NCBI GenBank assembly: GCA_012932865.1
Contig: SAXG01000032.1
Span: 248,001-312,000, forward strand
Direction of reading: 5' to 3'
DNA length: 64,000 nucleotides
From: Amylostereum areolatum
Taxonomy: Eukaryota > Basidiomycota > Agaricomycetes > Russulales > Stereaceae
Shown: piece after piece, positions 34,933 through 46,949 of the stretch
Layout of the letters: each line of letters opens with the position of its first letter
Position numbering within the stretch: the first letter of the stretch is position 1
Translations under genes and position numbers: made by a program
Notes under the pieces: generated by a model
What the model was told of the DNA's origin: nothing
The model's database searches: none
The model's input: only the letters and a program-made list of their open reading frames with translations

Positions 34933-36615
34933 TTGAACGTGGATATAATCATGGCGATGGCGACTTACCTGGACGTACCAACCCTCATATCTCTTCTTCG
35001 AACCTGCCGTCTTTTCAATGACCTGGGAACCATCCTCATCGTCCAGCGCCCGGCTTACATATCCTCCACTCGCTCTCTATCTTCCTTCTGCAATTTCATG
35101 CTGAGGCAACCAGCTGCAAGACGCGATTTTTTTTCGGACCTTCGGATTGCTATTCCTACCCATTACGCTCAAAACCTCCTGGGGACGGAGGCACAAGCGT
35201 CGTTCCACGAGGTGCTTCAGGCAACTCTCCCACATCCAGACGTTACACATATCCGACTTTTTAACCGATTGGATGCGCTCAACACTCGATGAGCAGCTCA
35301 CCTCCGTGAGATGCCTCAATAGCTTCTACCGTCCCGGCTACGACATGCCCACCCTGCCACGGTCGCGACTTATTGCTCTAAACATCACATTCGAGGTTCA
35401 CTGTGCCTCGGAGCTCGATTGCCATCGCTTCTGGTTGTGTCTTGGGGGACACAAAGACTCCATCGAGGATCTGAACCTTACAGGATCTTTTGGTGTATTC
35501 CCCGGAAGCGGGATAGTTCTTCCCCGCCTTCGTAGCCTATCCATCGGGGTGGTACTGAACAGGGTTCCAGTCGAGGTCCTCACCAAGTCCTGCCCAAACC
35601 TTTCGCATCTTTCAGTCAATGCGGTACCAGCTGAGGTCAATACTCACCTCGAGGTAAACCTTCGCGTGCAAGACGACCCTTCATGTCGGTGGGCTCGTCT
35701 GCAGACTTTGACAGGAGATCTTCCGACACTATGCAGCATGGGGCTTCTCTCGGAGGTCGACCACCTTGTGGTCATGGGCAGTGCTCAACACGAAGAAACT
35801 CTTCACTTGGCTCTACTTCGTCCGTCAAAGGACAATAACCCCAAAAGTCTTTCGATCATCCTGTCGTCGGACCCTTGCGACAGTCGCCCTAGAACCGGAA
35901 GTGTTGGGCCAAGTTTTCGCACCTCAGTGCCCTCGGTGTTACCGTAAATTTTGGTCCTTTCACTCACTGGAAGAAAGAGACCTTATTCGGGGAAGCTATC
36001 AAGCTTCGTGTAGTAAGATCACTCTCCTACTTCGTTGTTACATCCGCGGTGAGACTGACACGATGTGTTTCCCAGGCTGGGTTAATCCGAATCCTTCGTG
36101 CGCTGACGATCACGTATCTCGAAGTCCGACTGGAAGTCTTCGAAGAACCAGAGGATGATAGAAGGGAATCTCTACTACCGACCATAGGGCCTCGACTAAC
36201 GGCAAAGGGGATTGTTTGGGGGATTCACGATGGGCGCAAGGACAATCCTTTGCAATTCAAACGACCCGAGAACACCGCCATCCGGGACCTCAACGCTTCC
36301 CTACTGGCCCAGTGGTTCCTGCGAGAAACGCCGACTCTGAATTACGTCTTTCTGCACCAGCAAGGACACGAAACATGCTGGCGCTGTGTCAGTCGCGACG
36401 AGCGGCGGAACGTCGTTGTCGAGCAGCTGAATCTCGCCAACGGAGAAGAGATCAAAGCGAAGGCGCGTCTCCACACCATTTCGGCCTCAGAAAACCATCA
36501 TTGGTGTAGGTCTCGACTTCTTCGCATTCTAACCACTTGCTCATCGTTGAATGCCTACATACAGCAAGGAATAACGAATCCTAACCGTGCTTCTCCACCC
36601 CTTTTCAATATCTAA
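34933..36615 (+). pseudogene. F-box-like protein gene with frame changes (copy B)
   Basis: Paralogue of copy A. The N-terminus reads LNVDIIMAMATYLDVPTLIS then LLRTCRLFNDLGTILIVQRP; the middle keeps PVEVLTKSCPNLSHLSVNAV and VQDDPSCRWARL. The frame changes by +1 near 35215-35232 and near 35865-35880, the same regions as in copy A. Relative to copy A it has one extra base near 35782 and two near 35820, which cancel but scramble about 13 residues between. The C-terminal part from 36049 is one clean frame (ITYLEVRLEVFEEPEDD ... TPTLNYVFLHQQGH). It may be a decaying gene or one read through frameshifts or sequence errors. Confidence 0.55.
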
Positions 36616-37437
36616 CCTACCTTTGAAGAGTCTATGCATCAACGATACCCATACCCTATGTTTCTGTGTACTTTGTAGATGTTATGCGAAAATGCTATCC
36701 AAGTACCGAGCGTCGTTCTATTCGCATTTGTTGCAACGGCTCTACTTACCTCGCTACTCCCTGCTTGTCCCTGTTCTCCCAGTTTACCTTCAGCCGCCGT
36801 GCCATCCGGATCCCAACATGGCCATGTACCTCCTATTCCGTCAAAGTCACTCATAACTAGAATGGCCGTCAACCTCCAACGTTCAATATCCAATGCGTGC
36901 CCGACGTAAGGTGTGTTCTATTCCTTGTCGAGCGTAGTCTGTCTTTGAAACTTGTATCACGAATCAAGATATACGACAGCTAAAGTAGGCGCATGCAGTC
37001 CTTCATCCGAGGCTCCCCAAAACAGGGCATCCGCATCGGATACTACTCTAAGGCACGTAGCCAAACCATCCCAAAAATTGAACGAAATGACCAAAGGTTT
37101 CGCCTAGAACGAAGCGAGCTAGATACAGTAGACGAAAGGGGAATCAAAAATATCGATACAAATAAACAAAGGAGGGAAAGGGCTACCGTGAACGTTCCGA
37201 TTCCCGTGTGTTGGACGAGCTGGTCCCCGTTGCGCCCGTCGACGCGGAATAGTACAGGCTGGAAGGCGACGGACGGCGCTCTCCCACCTCCGTCAGGAAC
37301 CCTTCGCGCGCGTCCCACTCCCTATACCCAGAGTCCCCGCCAGGCGCGTAATTCTGCAGCGCATCAGGACAGTTGCGTTCCCAACTGGGAACCCCCGCGC
37401 GGGAGCTCGCTCAGCTCTGACACAGGGCCAAGGACAT
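36616..37437. other. intergenic stretch, no gene seen
   Basis: Short open frames only; nothing recognised. Confidence 0.4.
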
Positions 37438-39428
37438 CTATTGCGGCCATCGATAGGCTGCTGCCGTTGCTGTACCCGTTGGACGGTATCGCGTCGTTCG
37501 TCGAGCCAGATGCCGAGCGCGACGAGCCCTGTCCCGTTCGTCCCGCTCGTCTGTGCCGTGTGGAATGAGGACGCCGTCGATCCCTGAGCCGCGCCCAGAA
37601 GCGCGTACCGGATTGGGCAGCTCTCCAAGCTCCGACGCCATGCGAGGGGCGTAGCTCAGGCTGTTGGCACGGCTGGGCGGCTGGCTTGGGCTCGAGGCCA
37701 CGGAGAGGGTAGTCGCACGTGTGGGTGGACGGGATTGCGACACAGACGAGGTGGCCGCAGGTGAGTGTGGCTGGCGATACGCGCTGGCGGCTTCGCGAGA
37801 ACCCACCGACTCGATGGTCGGCATCCGACGTACGACGCGTCCGAGCACCGCGATGGATTCCTCCGACTGAACCTCCCGCCCGAACTCGTCCACGGACATG
37901 TACTGGCGTGTGCGTGTCTAGGACGTGGTGAATGGGCGGCGTAGCGGGCGATGGCGGATCCTCCTCCGTCGGAGAAGGCCTCCTGGCCTCCTCAAAGTCG
38001 TGTGAGACCTGGTGAAGCAGGTTCCGGAAGCGCTCCGCGAAGCCTTGCAGGTCGGCGTCCGTCAGCGTGCCGTGGCCCTCCTCCGTGTTCAAGCCATGGG
38101 TCCGTGGTCGGTGCAGTGACTTGGTCCGGCTCGCTGCTCTCCGCACCCAACAGCTCGTCATCCGAAGAGGCGCCCGCGAGCGTGTTCACCGTGCTCCCCT
38201 GGCTGTGCGATTGGGAATGGTGCAGCCAGTCGGGGATGACTGCTGAGCGCTCTCGCGCCACAGGTGGGGCCAACGGGACGGCGGGATGGGGCGCGGCATA
38301 CGTGGAAGGTCGCTCCACGTCCCTGTGCAAGGGGGCGTGCGGTGCCCGTTGGAGAGCAAAGGTGGCCGTTTCTTCTTGTCGGGTCCTCGCGTCTTCTTCC
38401 GCCGCACTTCTCCTTTCCGTCTTGCCTTCTGAGTCGCCCGCAGCAGTCCGTGGGGAACTTCGTCGAGTGGTATCGTACGCGTGTGACGCGACGTAGGTAT
38501 ACGACCTGGCTTGGCGTTCAGAAAGAAGACCAGCGGTTCGACAGAACGCACTCACCAGCACAGCGCAAGTCAGCACAAGTCGCGCGAGGGCCGCGATGAG
38601 CCACACGCCCCAAGCCGGGCCGCCCGTCACGCACTGCCCACCCACACCGATCCATGCCACGTCCAGGTCCCAATGACAGCGGCCGGCGAGGCTCAGGGGT
38701 ACGATCGGCGAGTGTCTCCACGCGATGACGAGGGCAAGGTTGACGACGGTGGGGATAAAAAGCAGTATGGAAATCGAAAGCTGAAGGATGGATCGCAAGG
38801 AGCGTCGCAATCGAGCGGTGCGTTCCGGGTGATGAAACAAAAAGTGGGCAGGGACGAATCGACGGGAGGCGGAGAGACAGGTGAGCGAGAAGCAGACGAG
38901 TGCGGCCGTGCCGAGGGAAAGGGCGACCGCGCGTCGTTTATCGGCGGTGTACAGCGCGTAGGCCACGAAATAGCGTACTGCCGTATACACCGACCACACG
39001 GCTGCAACATGGCGTCAGCGGGGAGAACATACGAACGACATTTGCGTTGGACGCGCACCTATGACCAGCAGCGACGTCCCCTTGACCGTCCTTAGCCGCC
39101 GCAAACGCCTCCTCACGGACCGCTCCCAGTACCCCCGTTTTTCGGCAGCCGTGATGGGATCCCCTGTTAGGCGCAGGTCCGAGTGCCAGCGCGGGCTTCG
39201 TCCATCTGGGTGCAGCGGCTGTCGCGAAAGCATGTCATGATACGCGTCCGAGTCGACTGTAGGAAGGAGAGGGTCGGTGGGCTGTGAGAATCGGGAAGTT
39301 GTGACGGTTGTGGTCGATAGAGAAGAGAGCTGGCGTGAATGCTGGTGCGAATGGGAATCCGTACTCGGGGGTGGGGAGAAGGAGGGCTCGGGTGCGAAAA
39401 TCGAGTAGTGGAGGTCGAGCGCTGACAT
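37438..39428 (-). CDS. multi-pass membrane protein with long Ser/Pro-rich tail, one frame break
   Basis: Unrecognised protein of about 608 residues on the minus strand: exons 39059-39428, 38009-39001 and 37438-37902. An N-terminal soluble region ends in RRRLRRLRTVKGTSLLVIG, where the membrane part starts (YFVAYALYTADKRRAVALSL; LQLSISILLFIPTVVNLALV; WLIALARLVLTCAVLV with small gaps). A long hydrophilic tail follows. Summed exons are 3n+1: the frame must advance by one at a GGG (CCC on the coding strand) at 38098-38100, between APTTD and HGLNTEEGHG. The last intron (37903-38008) is 106 nt with a weak GTCTCA donor. The exact C-terminus is uncertain because a second frame near 37560 also looks coding. 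Confidence 0.6.
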
Positions 39429-41050
39429 GTCTCACTTGCTGGACATCAACGGCGGGTCAATTGATGGATGATATTCGGCTGCCACTCTCGCACATGTCGC
39501 CCGTGCAGAGGGTCGTAGGCGGGAGGACTACGGAACAGGGATGGTCGGAGGAGGACGCGAGGGGAGAGACTCAGGAGAGACGCGTCTAAATGGCATTTGG
39601 CAATTGTAATAAATTGTAATAACCGGCGTTAATCGCCGTTAGTCTCGTTTACGTATGGAGTAAAATGGTTCCGCAGCCTGAGACCTGAACCAAGAAACAC
39701 TATCTTAAGTGAAGGCGGTGACACAGCGGAGTTGCAGCGGAGGACGGAATGTTGAAGTCCACCGTAGGCCCGTCTTGGAAATTTGTTATCAAACGTATGG
39801 GCAACTCGTGGAGGTTTTGTTTGCTCAAAGAGGCTGCATATTCATCCGAAAGATCACTGCTGTGTGAGGTGGGGTGGCTGAGGGGGGCTGAGCTTGCATA
39901 TTAGCATCATACAGTCCCGCGTCTGGGTGAGACACCTACCACAGTGACAAAGGCAATCGTGGACAGGAATGATGGATGAGAAAAGCTGTGTAAACAAAAA
40001 CAGTTGTATGCGAACACGAGAGATCGATGTACCCGTGGCGAATAGCTGGACAGGATAAAGCAGAAGTCTTGCTGAGGATGAATTCGACTCTGCGATTGTA
40101 CGATCGCAAGACCAGTAGAATCGTGCCCCGGAGGGACGGGGAGCCGGGGGATTGGATCAGTCAGATGCGTTGAATTACCGCGTCCCTTCCTGTGCGATTG
40201 ATGTAACGTCGAACGTCGTGGATCGTTCAGCTGTCAGATGATGTCCAGATGCCTCCTAAGTATGCGAAGGAGGGAATTCAACCACTAAAAGAAGTAGGAC
40301 TCTATGGAAGCGTGCGACCTAGATCTTGCGCGCGTAGATCTTATAGACCTTGAAGATATGACCTAGAAGAGAGTCGTTGTATCGGTAAACTTGTATATGA
40401 GAGATACTGTTAAATAAGAGTCAATAGGAGTTCGTTGCCGAGTGTTAAGTATTTGATTGTCATGGATGTTGGCAGATGTCGGTTTGTCATTTATCATGCA
40501 ATCGGCTCCTGCGCGAGTGACTGCTCTAGATGTCAGTAGTGATGCGCCATATGATGAGTCACCTGTCGAACGGGGAAGGGCGCATAGGAAAAATTCCAGC
40601 GACGAAGAAGCGAACAGTCCTGCGCCATAGTGTTGTGGAACTGCAGTTTGATGAACTAACCACGAACTAAACCTATTCACATCCCGGGATTTGCTGGATT
40701 TGTCGAAACACACATTCGATGCTACATTGGGGTCGTAAGAGCAAGGATGATATTCAATCACTACCGCGGGTACATGAGTTGCGAGTCGCTAGCGTGAAGT
40801 CCGGGTTGGACGAGTAGCAACTTGACATCAGGTCCACAGACGCTCCAAGAGCGGCCGGGTCCAGGGGACGTCAGTTTATTGGCTTCCCAGAGTAATGCGG
40901 AGGCAACATGTCGAAGAACCTTGAGAAGGAGCCCCGAAAGTCATGGAGCTGGGAGAGATCCACTGCTAGAAGAACAGGTGAGAGGTCTGCTTAACATGCT
41001 CAAAGGCGTAAGATGCACGAACGTCATGCCACAGAAGTCATTTCGTTCGA
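39429..41050. other. long intergenic stretch, no gene seen
   Basis: No convincing coding signal in 1.6 kb; longest open frame (minus, 40363-40761) has no motif or homologous look. Confidence 0.45.
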
Positions 41051-41923
41051 CTACTCCTCCACCACGGCCACCTTTTTCTTTTTCTTCCGCTTCTTTTCCT
41101 CCACATTTGTGTTCTCGGCGGCGTTGTCACGGTTCCGCTTCGCTCGCGCGCCTTCCAGAACATCCTTGGATATTTGTGTAGGGTCGTCGACGCCCGCCGG
41201 TTTCAGAAACGAGTCCTTCCTAGGTGGTGGCGACGACGACAGGACTGGAGAGCGGGAAAAGGGGATAGGTACAGGTCGGAGGTCCGTACCAACGATCACG
41301 TCTTCTCGGATGGCTTGCATGGCGGTCTTACCATTTGCACCAGTGCGCGCCTTGGAGCGTCTGGTATCGGGTGCGGCGGCGCGGACATCTTTCTTCGGTT
41401 GCGGTGCATACTGGGTTCCGGATCCAGAGATGGATGTGAGGCGTTTGAGGGAGGTAGCTGCGGCGGATGGAGGGGTTTGAGTATCTTCCGGCTTGAGGCT
41501 CTACGGTCAATCAGGAGGTGGGATTGCCAAGGATGCAAAACGAGCGCACCTCATCGACGACAGTCTCCTCCCCCTTCTTATTCCATGTGCGTCTCCCTCG
41601 AAGTTTGGGAACAGATGTCGAAGCATCGGCGGACGAAAAAAGGAAGGGGAGATACGATGTTTCTTGCGCGACGCCAGACCGACTGTCCGAATGTCAGCCG
41701 TTGGATCATGTAGACTCTAGAGTGCGAGGTCCACTCACGATGCAGATGCCTGCGAAGATATCCCCCAAGCTTTCCTTACCTCGGTAGAGACCTCCCATCG
41801 CGACTCATCCTGAGAGACTAGAGAGGGACCGGCTTCGGTCGAGGCGACCGCAGCTTCTCCTTTATCCTGTACCCGCTGGGCATTCTGCATAAAGCGTAGG
41901 TTGAGGGTTCCAGTGCTGATCAT
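41051..41923 (-). CDS. Mpp6/MPHOSPH6-like nuclear exosome cofactor
   Basis: 255-residue protein on the minus strand: exons 41739-41923, 41550-41682 and 41051-41500, all junctions in frame. The N-terminus STGTLNLRFMQNAQRV matches the conserved Mpp6 start (LxxMKFMQ), which binds the exosome; RWEVSTEVRKAWG and SYLPFLFSS are further conserved blocks, as is the later GRRTWNKKGEE. The C-terminal half is long, basic and low-complexity, ending in a lysine run (KKRKKKKK) consistent with nuclear, RNA-binding function. Mpp6 supports RNA surveillance and rRNA processing by Rrp6 and Mtr4. Longer than human or yeast Mpp6 because of the tail. Identification is by motif and fairly firm. Confidence 0.78.
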
Positions 41924-42071
41924 TTTGGAAGTCGTGGCGATACACAGGAGAGGTTTATGGAGAAGCGACTGGCCGTCGTTATAAGGGTTACTATGTAGTT
42001 AGAACTTGTCGCAGTTGTCTTGGAGAGAGCATCGGCCCATTGATATCGAGGAGGCTTGCAATGCAAACGTA

Positions 42072-42166
42072 GCTGCCGTGGCCCAATGGTAGGGCATCGT
42101 TTTCCTAATGCCTGAGATTAGGACACTAGTAAGCGGGAGTTGCGGGTTCGAGTCCCGTCGGCAGTA
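42072..42166 (+). tRNA. tRNA-Arg (anticodon CCU) with intron
   Basis: A complete cloverleaf can be folded: acceptor stem GCTGCCG with CGGCAGT, D-stem GCCC/GGGC, anticodon stem 42097-42101 (TCGTT) with 42132-42136 (AGCGG), anticodon CCT at 42104-42106, T-arm GCGGG-TTCGAGT-CCCGT. An intron of about 23 nt (42108-42130) follows position 37, and within it TAGGA can pair with TCCTA of the anticodon loop, as in eukaryotic pre-tRNAs. The B-box GGTTCGAGTCC is perfect. The anticodon stem uses two wobble pairs. CCU reads AGG arginine codons. The discriminator base is A. Confidence 0.88.
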
Positions 42167-42172
42167 AGCTAC

Positions 42173-42178
42173 TTTTTT
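42173..42178 (+). terminator. RNA polymerase III terminator
   Basis: A run of six T starts seven bases after the tRNA end, as expected for Pol III termination. Confidence 0.8.
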
Positions 42179-42723
42179 CTCATTTGAAGACCATCGTATT
42201 TTTCTAGATTCATTCCGCCATTAATTCTAAATTTCTAATTTCTCATTGCTCAATGCTCATTGTCTTAAACTCAAACTCTCTCACAAAGAGTCACTAGTCA
42301 CTGGGCAACATTCAGAAGTTCCAAGCTAGAGGTCAGAAGTTAGATTCTTTTTTGGACCGGCGAGCCTAGCCACTGGTGCCCACTCGTGACCGGCGACGAC
42401 TCACGCGCACGCGTCACGAATCGACGTCGACGACGCTCTGAATCCAGACGGGTCTGGCGGGGCGGCCTAGTGGCATCACTTAGACTGGTATCAGAAATTG
42501 TGTACAACGGTAGACCCATAGGTCTATCTATTATAAACCATCTATTATATCCATACTAATGTGCTACATGATGACATAGGTTTCATAACGGTGGCATAAG
42601 TGCTACAGAGGAAATGATGGATCGAGGAGAGGTAGTAATATGAGGTCGGGAACGTCACGAGCACAGCTTCGCGTGGGGGGGACCTGACCTGGGGGGTATG
42701 TGGTACAACATGTCGTGAATCGG
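42179..42723. other. intergenic stretch, no gene seen
   Basis: No coding signal. It has some short word repeats (TTCTAATTTCTCATTGCTCA) but no clear element. Confidence 0.45.
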
Positions 42724-43238
42724 CTACTTCGAGCGACGGCTCTTGGGTTTAGGAAGATACTCGTCCTCCTCTTTTTTATCGACTGGATCGACTTTGGTGG
42801 CAGACTTGCCGCGTTGACGCGTATACGGAGCGGCCTGGAACTTCGGTTTCCTGCCGCGGCGCGGGGTCTTCACTCGACATGGACTGGCCTTGGGAGCAGC
42901 TCGAGACGCAGGATAGGGTTTAGCATTGGCCTCCATCCGCGACGACGGATCCATGGCCCTCAGCTCATCACCGGTCATCGTAGTCCTGTCCCCGCAAAAC
43001 TTCCAGCCTCTCGGCTTCCATTTGAGCAAGGCAAGCATCGGTGACAGCCGCCCTTCTGGCCCTTATCCGACGGCGCTCTTGAGCCTGCAACTCCAACAAG
43101 GCTACGAGATTGTGAGCGAATGTGAAGGGGAATCGGTGGAGAAGGGTTCTCACCTTTTTCCTCTGCAGTTGGCTTTGGTTTATCGAGAACCGGTGCGGAT
43201 CCCCATTGCATGGGGAATGATGTGAGATTGTTGGACAT
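42724..43238 (-). CDS. small basic protein, unknown, one frame break
   Basis: Minus-strand gene with exons 43154-43238 and 42724-43101. The first part reads FPMQWGSAPVLDKPKPTAEE then an Arg/Glu-rich helix (LELQAQERRRIRARRAAV), the second MTGDELRAMDPSSRMEANA then a Lys/Arg/Pro-rich tail ending in EEDEYLPKPKSRRSK. The two halves join only if one base of the CCCC run at 42990-42993 is skipped, giving 153 residues; without this the first frame stops at 42968 after LRGQDYDDR. No family recognised; the basic tail suggests a nuclear or nucleic-acid-associated protein. Confidence 0.55.
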
Positions 43239-44882
43239 ATTATAGTGGGGTACGAAGAAGGCAGAGAAAGGATGGTGGACAGAAACTTGGAGGCGGAGCT
43301 GTGAAGACGTCGTCGCATTTATAGCCAGTGAGGCGGATGGGGAGCCATTGTGTCTGTCCCTATCCTTTGACGGGCTATTGCATGCCCAGAATAGTAATCA
43401 GTCAATGGCACCAAATACTTCACCAAAGGGACGAACAATGGCCCGAAACGACCCTCCAGCACGCGCGTGGCATGGGCCGTGCTCACGCACTTGATCCGTC
43501 CGAAAAGTGGTACTCCACGAGGCCCTCCCTTTCCTAAAGTACCACGGTGAATCTATACAAAACGCGAAGTAGAAATGTATGATATTAAACGCACAAGGTC
43601 TTCGCACCGACGAGGATACAGCCGAACAGCGGATGCCACTTTGCCAGGACCAATGGCACCACAGCGGATCCTGATACTTAGCAACACATCGAAATCGGCA
43701 CAAAGCAAGAGAAGTTTGCGTAATTGTAGGAGGCACGGCACGCTGTCATTGTGTCCATGGGCCCCCGGATAGAATCTGACACCGTGGCGATGATCAGTGT
43801 ATATGTCAGTAGACACCGCCGACGTCTTCAGATAAGACGGCTCTCGTTTCCCCGAGAGCACTTGCCCTGCTTTGCCTGAAGAATGACGAGGTCAATTGCG
43901 ACCCGGATGGAAAAAACTGAGTTCAACTTTAGTAACTTGAACGCGCGTCTGCACGTGATTTAGACGCCATGACGACCGAAGCAGACTGCAAACTGCAGAC
44001 TCCGTTTCAAGACCTGAGGCCTGAGGCCTGAAGCTGAAGCTTCAAGAATTCGATTCGTAAGATACACGAGCGTTCGGCCCTGACAATGAAGCTGTACCGA
44101 TAAGCCTGTCAACGTGAAGTAAGCCAGGAAATCCCCCATCATGCCTTGGGCATTGCCGTCGTCCCTTTCCCGTCCCAGTCGACAAGAACGATGTCCCTCA
44201 ATTGTTAGATCCACTCCAGCGCGCACCTATAGCCCCTAATATAGATCTTCTCCAGTGGTGTTCCTGTTGCTTGTTTTTGCCCGTACCAACGTTAAAATCG
44301 ACAGTTCGAATCGTTCCTCGAGGCCGGAAGGCCTACGGAGGAGATTCTCCCCATACTTGTTGGTGGCGATGAGGACCTGAGGTCACTGACAGTGAGGTAC
44401 CGCGTAATGGTGCGTCGTCGATGGGGGCCCAGGCGACGATTGTGCGACGATGTCTACCAGGGCAGACGATCTCACAGCTACGCATAGATTAACCACGTTT
44501 TTGAGGGAAATGGGCAAAGCTTCTCACTTAGAGCGGGGACTTGTTTTGAGGGAACGATATCGATAGTTGTGACGACTCGACGTCGAGTCGACGACGTTCA
44601 ACGTTCAGACGTTCAAAGGTCACTCTGCCTACTGGCAAGAAGACAGCGCCGGCGGTTGGCGTCAACACTAGCGTGGCATAACACCTACAACTAGAAAACC
44701 GCAGGTCCGCAAATTACTTCTCGGACGTGCCCGCGAAGAGTCTTCCGAGTCTTTGACAAGAGCCGAAATCCGATTACGAGTCTGGAAATGCCTTGCATTG
44801 GAAAGGTTACAAACTTCCCCAGATATGAACGCCGCCGCCGCAGATATCACCATATTAAGTACTTGTGAATCAGCGGAAGTCA
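43239..44882. other. intergenic stretch, no gene seen
   Basis: Only short open frames. A perfect 18-base palindrome (CGACTCGACGTCGAGTCG) lies at 44573-44590. Confidence 0.45.
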
Positions 44883-45437
44883 CTAACGCTGATCCAGTAC
44901 AATCGACTCCAAGGCCCCTTCGTGCGGCTCGGTCGCGTTACGCTTTGGACGAAGTTTTTCCGGTATATGATCTTGAACGTCGTCTCCGTCCGGGCTTGAG
45001 AGGCTAACGTCCGCGATCCAGTACTTGCAACGCGTGGTGACGTCGAACGGGTCCGTAGGTTTGACACTTGTTGCGTCTTCAGGCGCCAGCTCCAACACAA
45101 GACCGTTGCGACTGTCGATGATGTTGAAATGAACCGCATCGCACGAAGTGGATGCTTCCGCTATACTCATGAATCAGCCGGTTGAAAGACGGTACAATGC
45201 GGGTCAGAACACACCAGTAGTGATCCTTGTGACATAATAGCCCTCAAGTGGATCCTCGTCATCCCACTTGGAGTCAATATCAGACATGGTATCGGAAGAG
45301 TCAAGACAGAGGGCTTCGTGTGTGTCCACTGACTCGGCAGTAGACTTGCATAACCAGCTTCCCGTCGAGTCTTCCGGAGCAATCTCGGAATACTCGTCAT
45401 AGGGTGTGGTGATGGTAGTGCTGGAGGTAGAAGGCAT
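44883..45437 (-). CDS. hypothetical protein, possibly two exons
   Basis: Two adjacent minus-strand open frames look protein-like: 45204-45437 begins MPSTSSTTITTPYDEYSEIA and is rich in Ser, Asp and Glu; 44883-45170 begins MSIAEASTSCDAVHFNIIDS and continues LVLELAPEDATSVKPTDPFD. They may be exons of one gene, but I found no junction that preserves the frame. No family recognised. Confidence 0.3.
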
Positions 45438-46422
45438 CGTAGACGAATGGTGGTGGCAGAAAACGGGTGGCAGAGAACGCACAGGAAACCCCAGCTAAAT
45501 ATGCGCGGAAGTTGAAGGGGGGTGGCACATATTCCACTCGATGAGACGCCAACGAACGTCAAAAAGAGCTGTCCTCAACCAATCAAGACGCCTCATTGAC
45601 ATTAGGTGGCGGGTTAACGGATGGACACGCGCATGCTTGCTTTACCTGAAAAATCGGATTCGGAAGATCAGCGGCATGTTGATGATGATGATGTGCCATG
45701 TGCCATGAGCGGCGGAGCGCGGCCGGCAGCACAATCAGGTAGACTTACTGCGGTCTACAATTATGTCAGATCTTCCACATGCACAATGCACACGTTTCTA
45801 CTTGGTACATACCCGTTCTATCATTGTGTTTTAGGTCGGTGTGCGATCGATGGGACGTAGTGGCTCAGCGCTCAAGCGCTCAGAAGGCAAGTTCAAGTTG
45901 GATTGAAGCGCGTCTGGTCCGCAAGTTGCCTCCGCCGGTCAGCTGCGGTTATGTAATCGGTGATATCGCGAAACGTTGGAACAAAGTCAACTTCAACTTG
46001 TTGGAAGTCACTCAATGAAAAGTCCACGGTATCGTCTCAACTTCACGCATCTACTTACCATCTGATTGATGCAGGACGCTCGACGATCAAGCGAGAGTAT
46101 TTTCGCAACGTATGACTCAAGAAACTCAAGGTCGATGGCATCTGATGACTTCGGAATCTCACTGGCGACTGAAGCGAACAATGGCGGCTGAGCTGGCCTC
46201 CACTGGGTGCCTTTGGGGAGCCTCTCCTTTATTCTCCCAGATAAGGTGAATACCAATTGACCATCACTTATGGATTCCGTTCTCACGATCCGTGACGCAA
46301 TGTTTTTCCGAGCTCTAAATCCTATAAAGCTACAAGTAGGTTCGCCATCGGGACCCAGGTCTTCCTACGTCGTCTACCACCACACTTTCACCTTCCCCCA
46401 CTCAGCGCACTCTCCCCTACAA

Positions 46423-46949
46423 ATGGAACGATCATCTGAAAATGTACCACGACTATTCAAAATCTTATTCCCAGAGGCCGCTTCAAACGGCGTCCCCCCC
46501 ACGCCTCAGGCGTTGAAGCATCTGCGAACTCAGCGGGCTCGCAAAAATCACGGTGTGCGAGCATCTCGGACTCTACCCACCAGAATACCAGGTATGTTCT
46601 ATCACCACTTCTGTCTAACCGTGTTTCAGAGAACAGGTTTAGGATCGGAAACTGCGAAGCAGCCTCTGGCGCGGAGTCGGCATCATCAAGGTATCTCAAA
46701 GACAAGGACGCGTATGCCAAGACGCCCTTTTCCGCGCTGAAAATTATCACAATCACGCTGAATGTTCCCCACCCCCACGCGACGACGATTGGCCACGCTT
46801 CACACGTGAAGAATTCGAGGAGGCAAGGCGTCGTCAACAGTAGTGGGCGCGGGTCGGGCGGAGTGGCATCCAAACATGGCACGCACAGTGACGGTGCCGA
46901 GACTCTAGGTGCCGAGGACAACGAGTCGGTATCTTCAACTCTCCCCTGA
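46423..46949 (+). CDS. hypothetical protein
   Basis: Two exons, 46423-46591 and 46630-46949, split by a 38-nt intron (GTATGT...TTTCAG) containing CTAACC, give an in-frame 162-residue protein starting MERSSENVPRLFKILFPEAA. The middle reads KTPFSALKIITITLNVPHPH and the C-terminus is Gly/Ser-rich. The intron is shorter than most here. I do not recognise the family; it could be a chance model. Confidence 0.35.

Noticed and set aside
38511..39095. Plus-strand ORF of 194 codons
   Set aside because: Antisense to the membrane helices of the minus-strand gene; hydrophilic and without motifs.
41518..41787. Plus-strand ORF opposite Mpp6
   Set aside because: Shadow of the minus-strand Mpp6 exons, which carry the conserved motifs and splice in frame.
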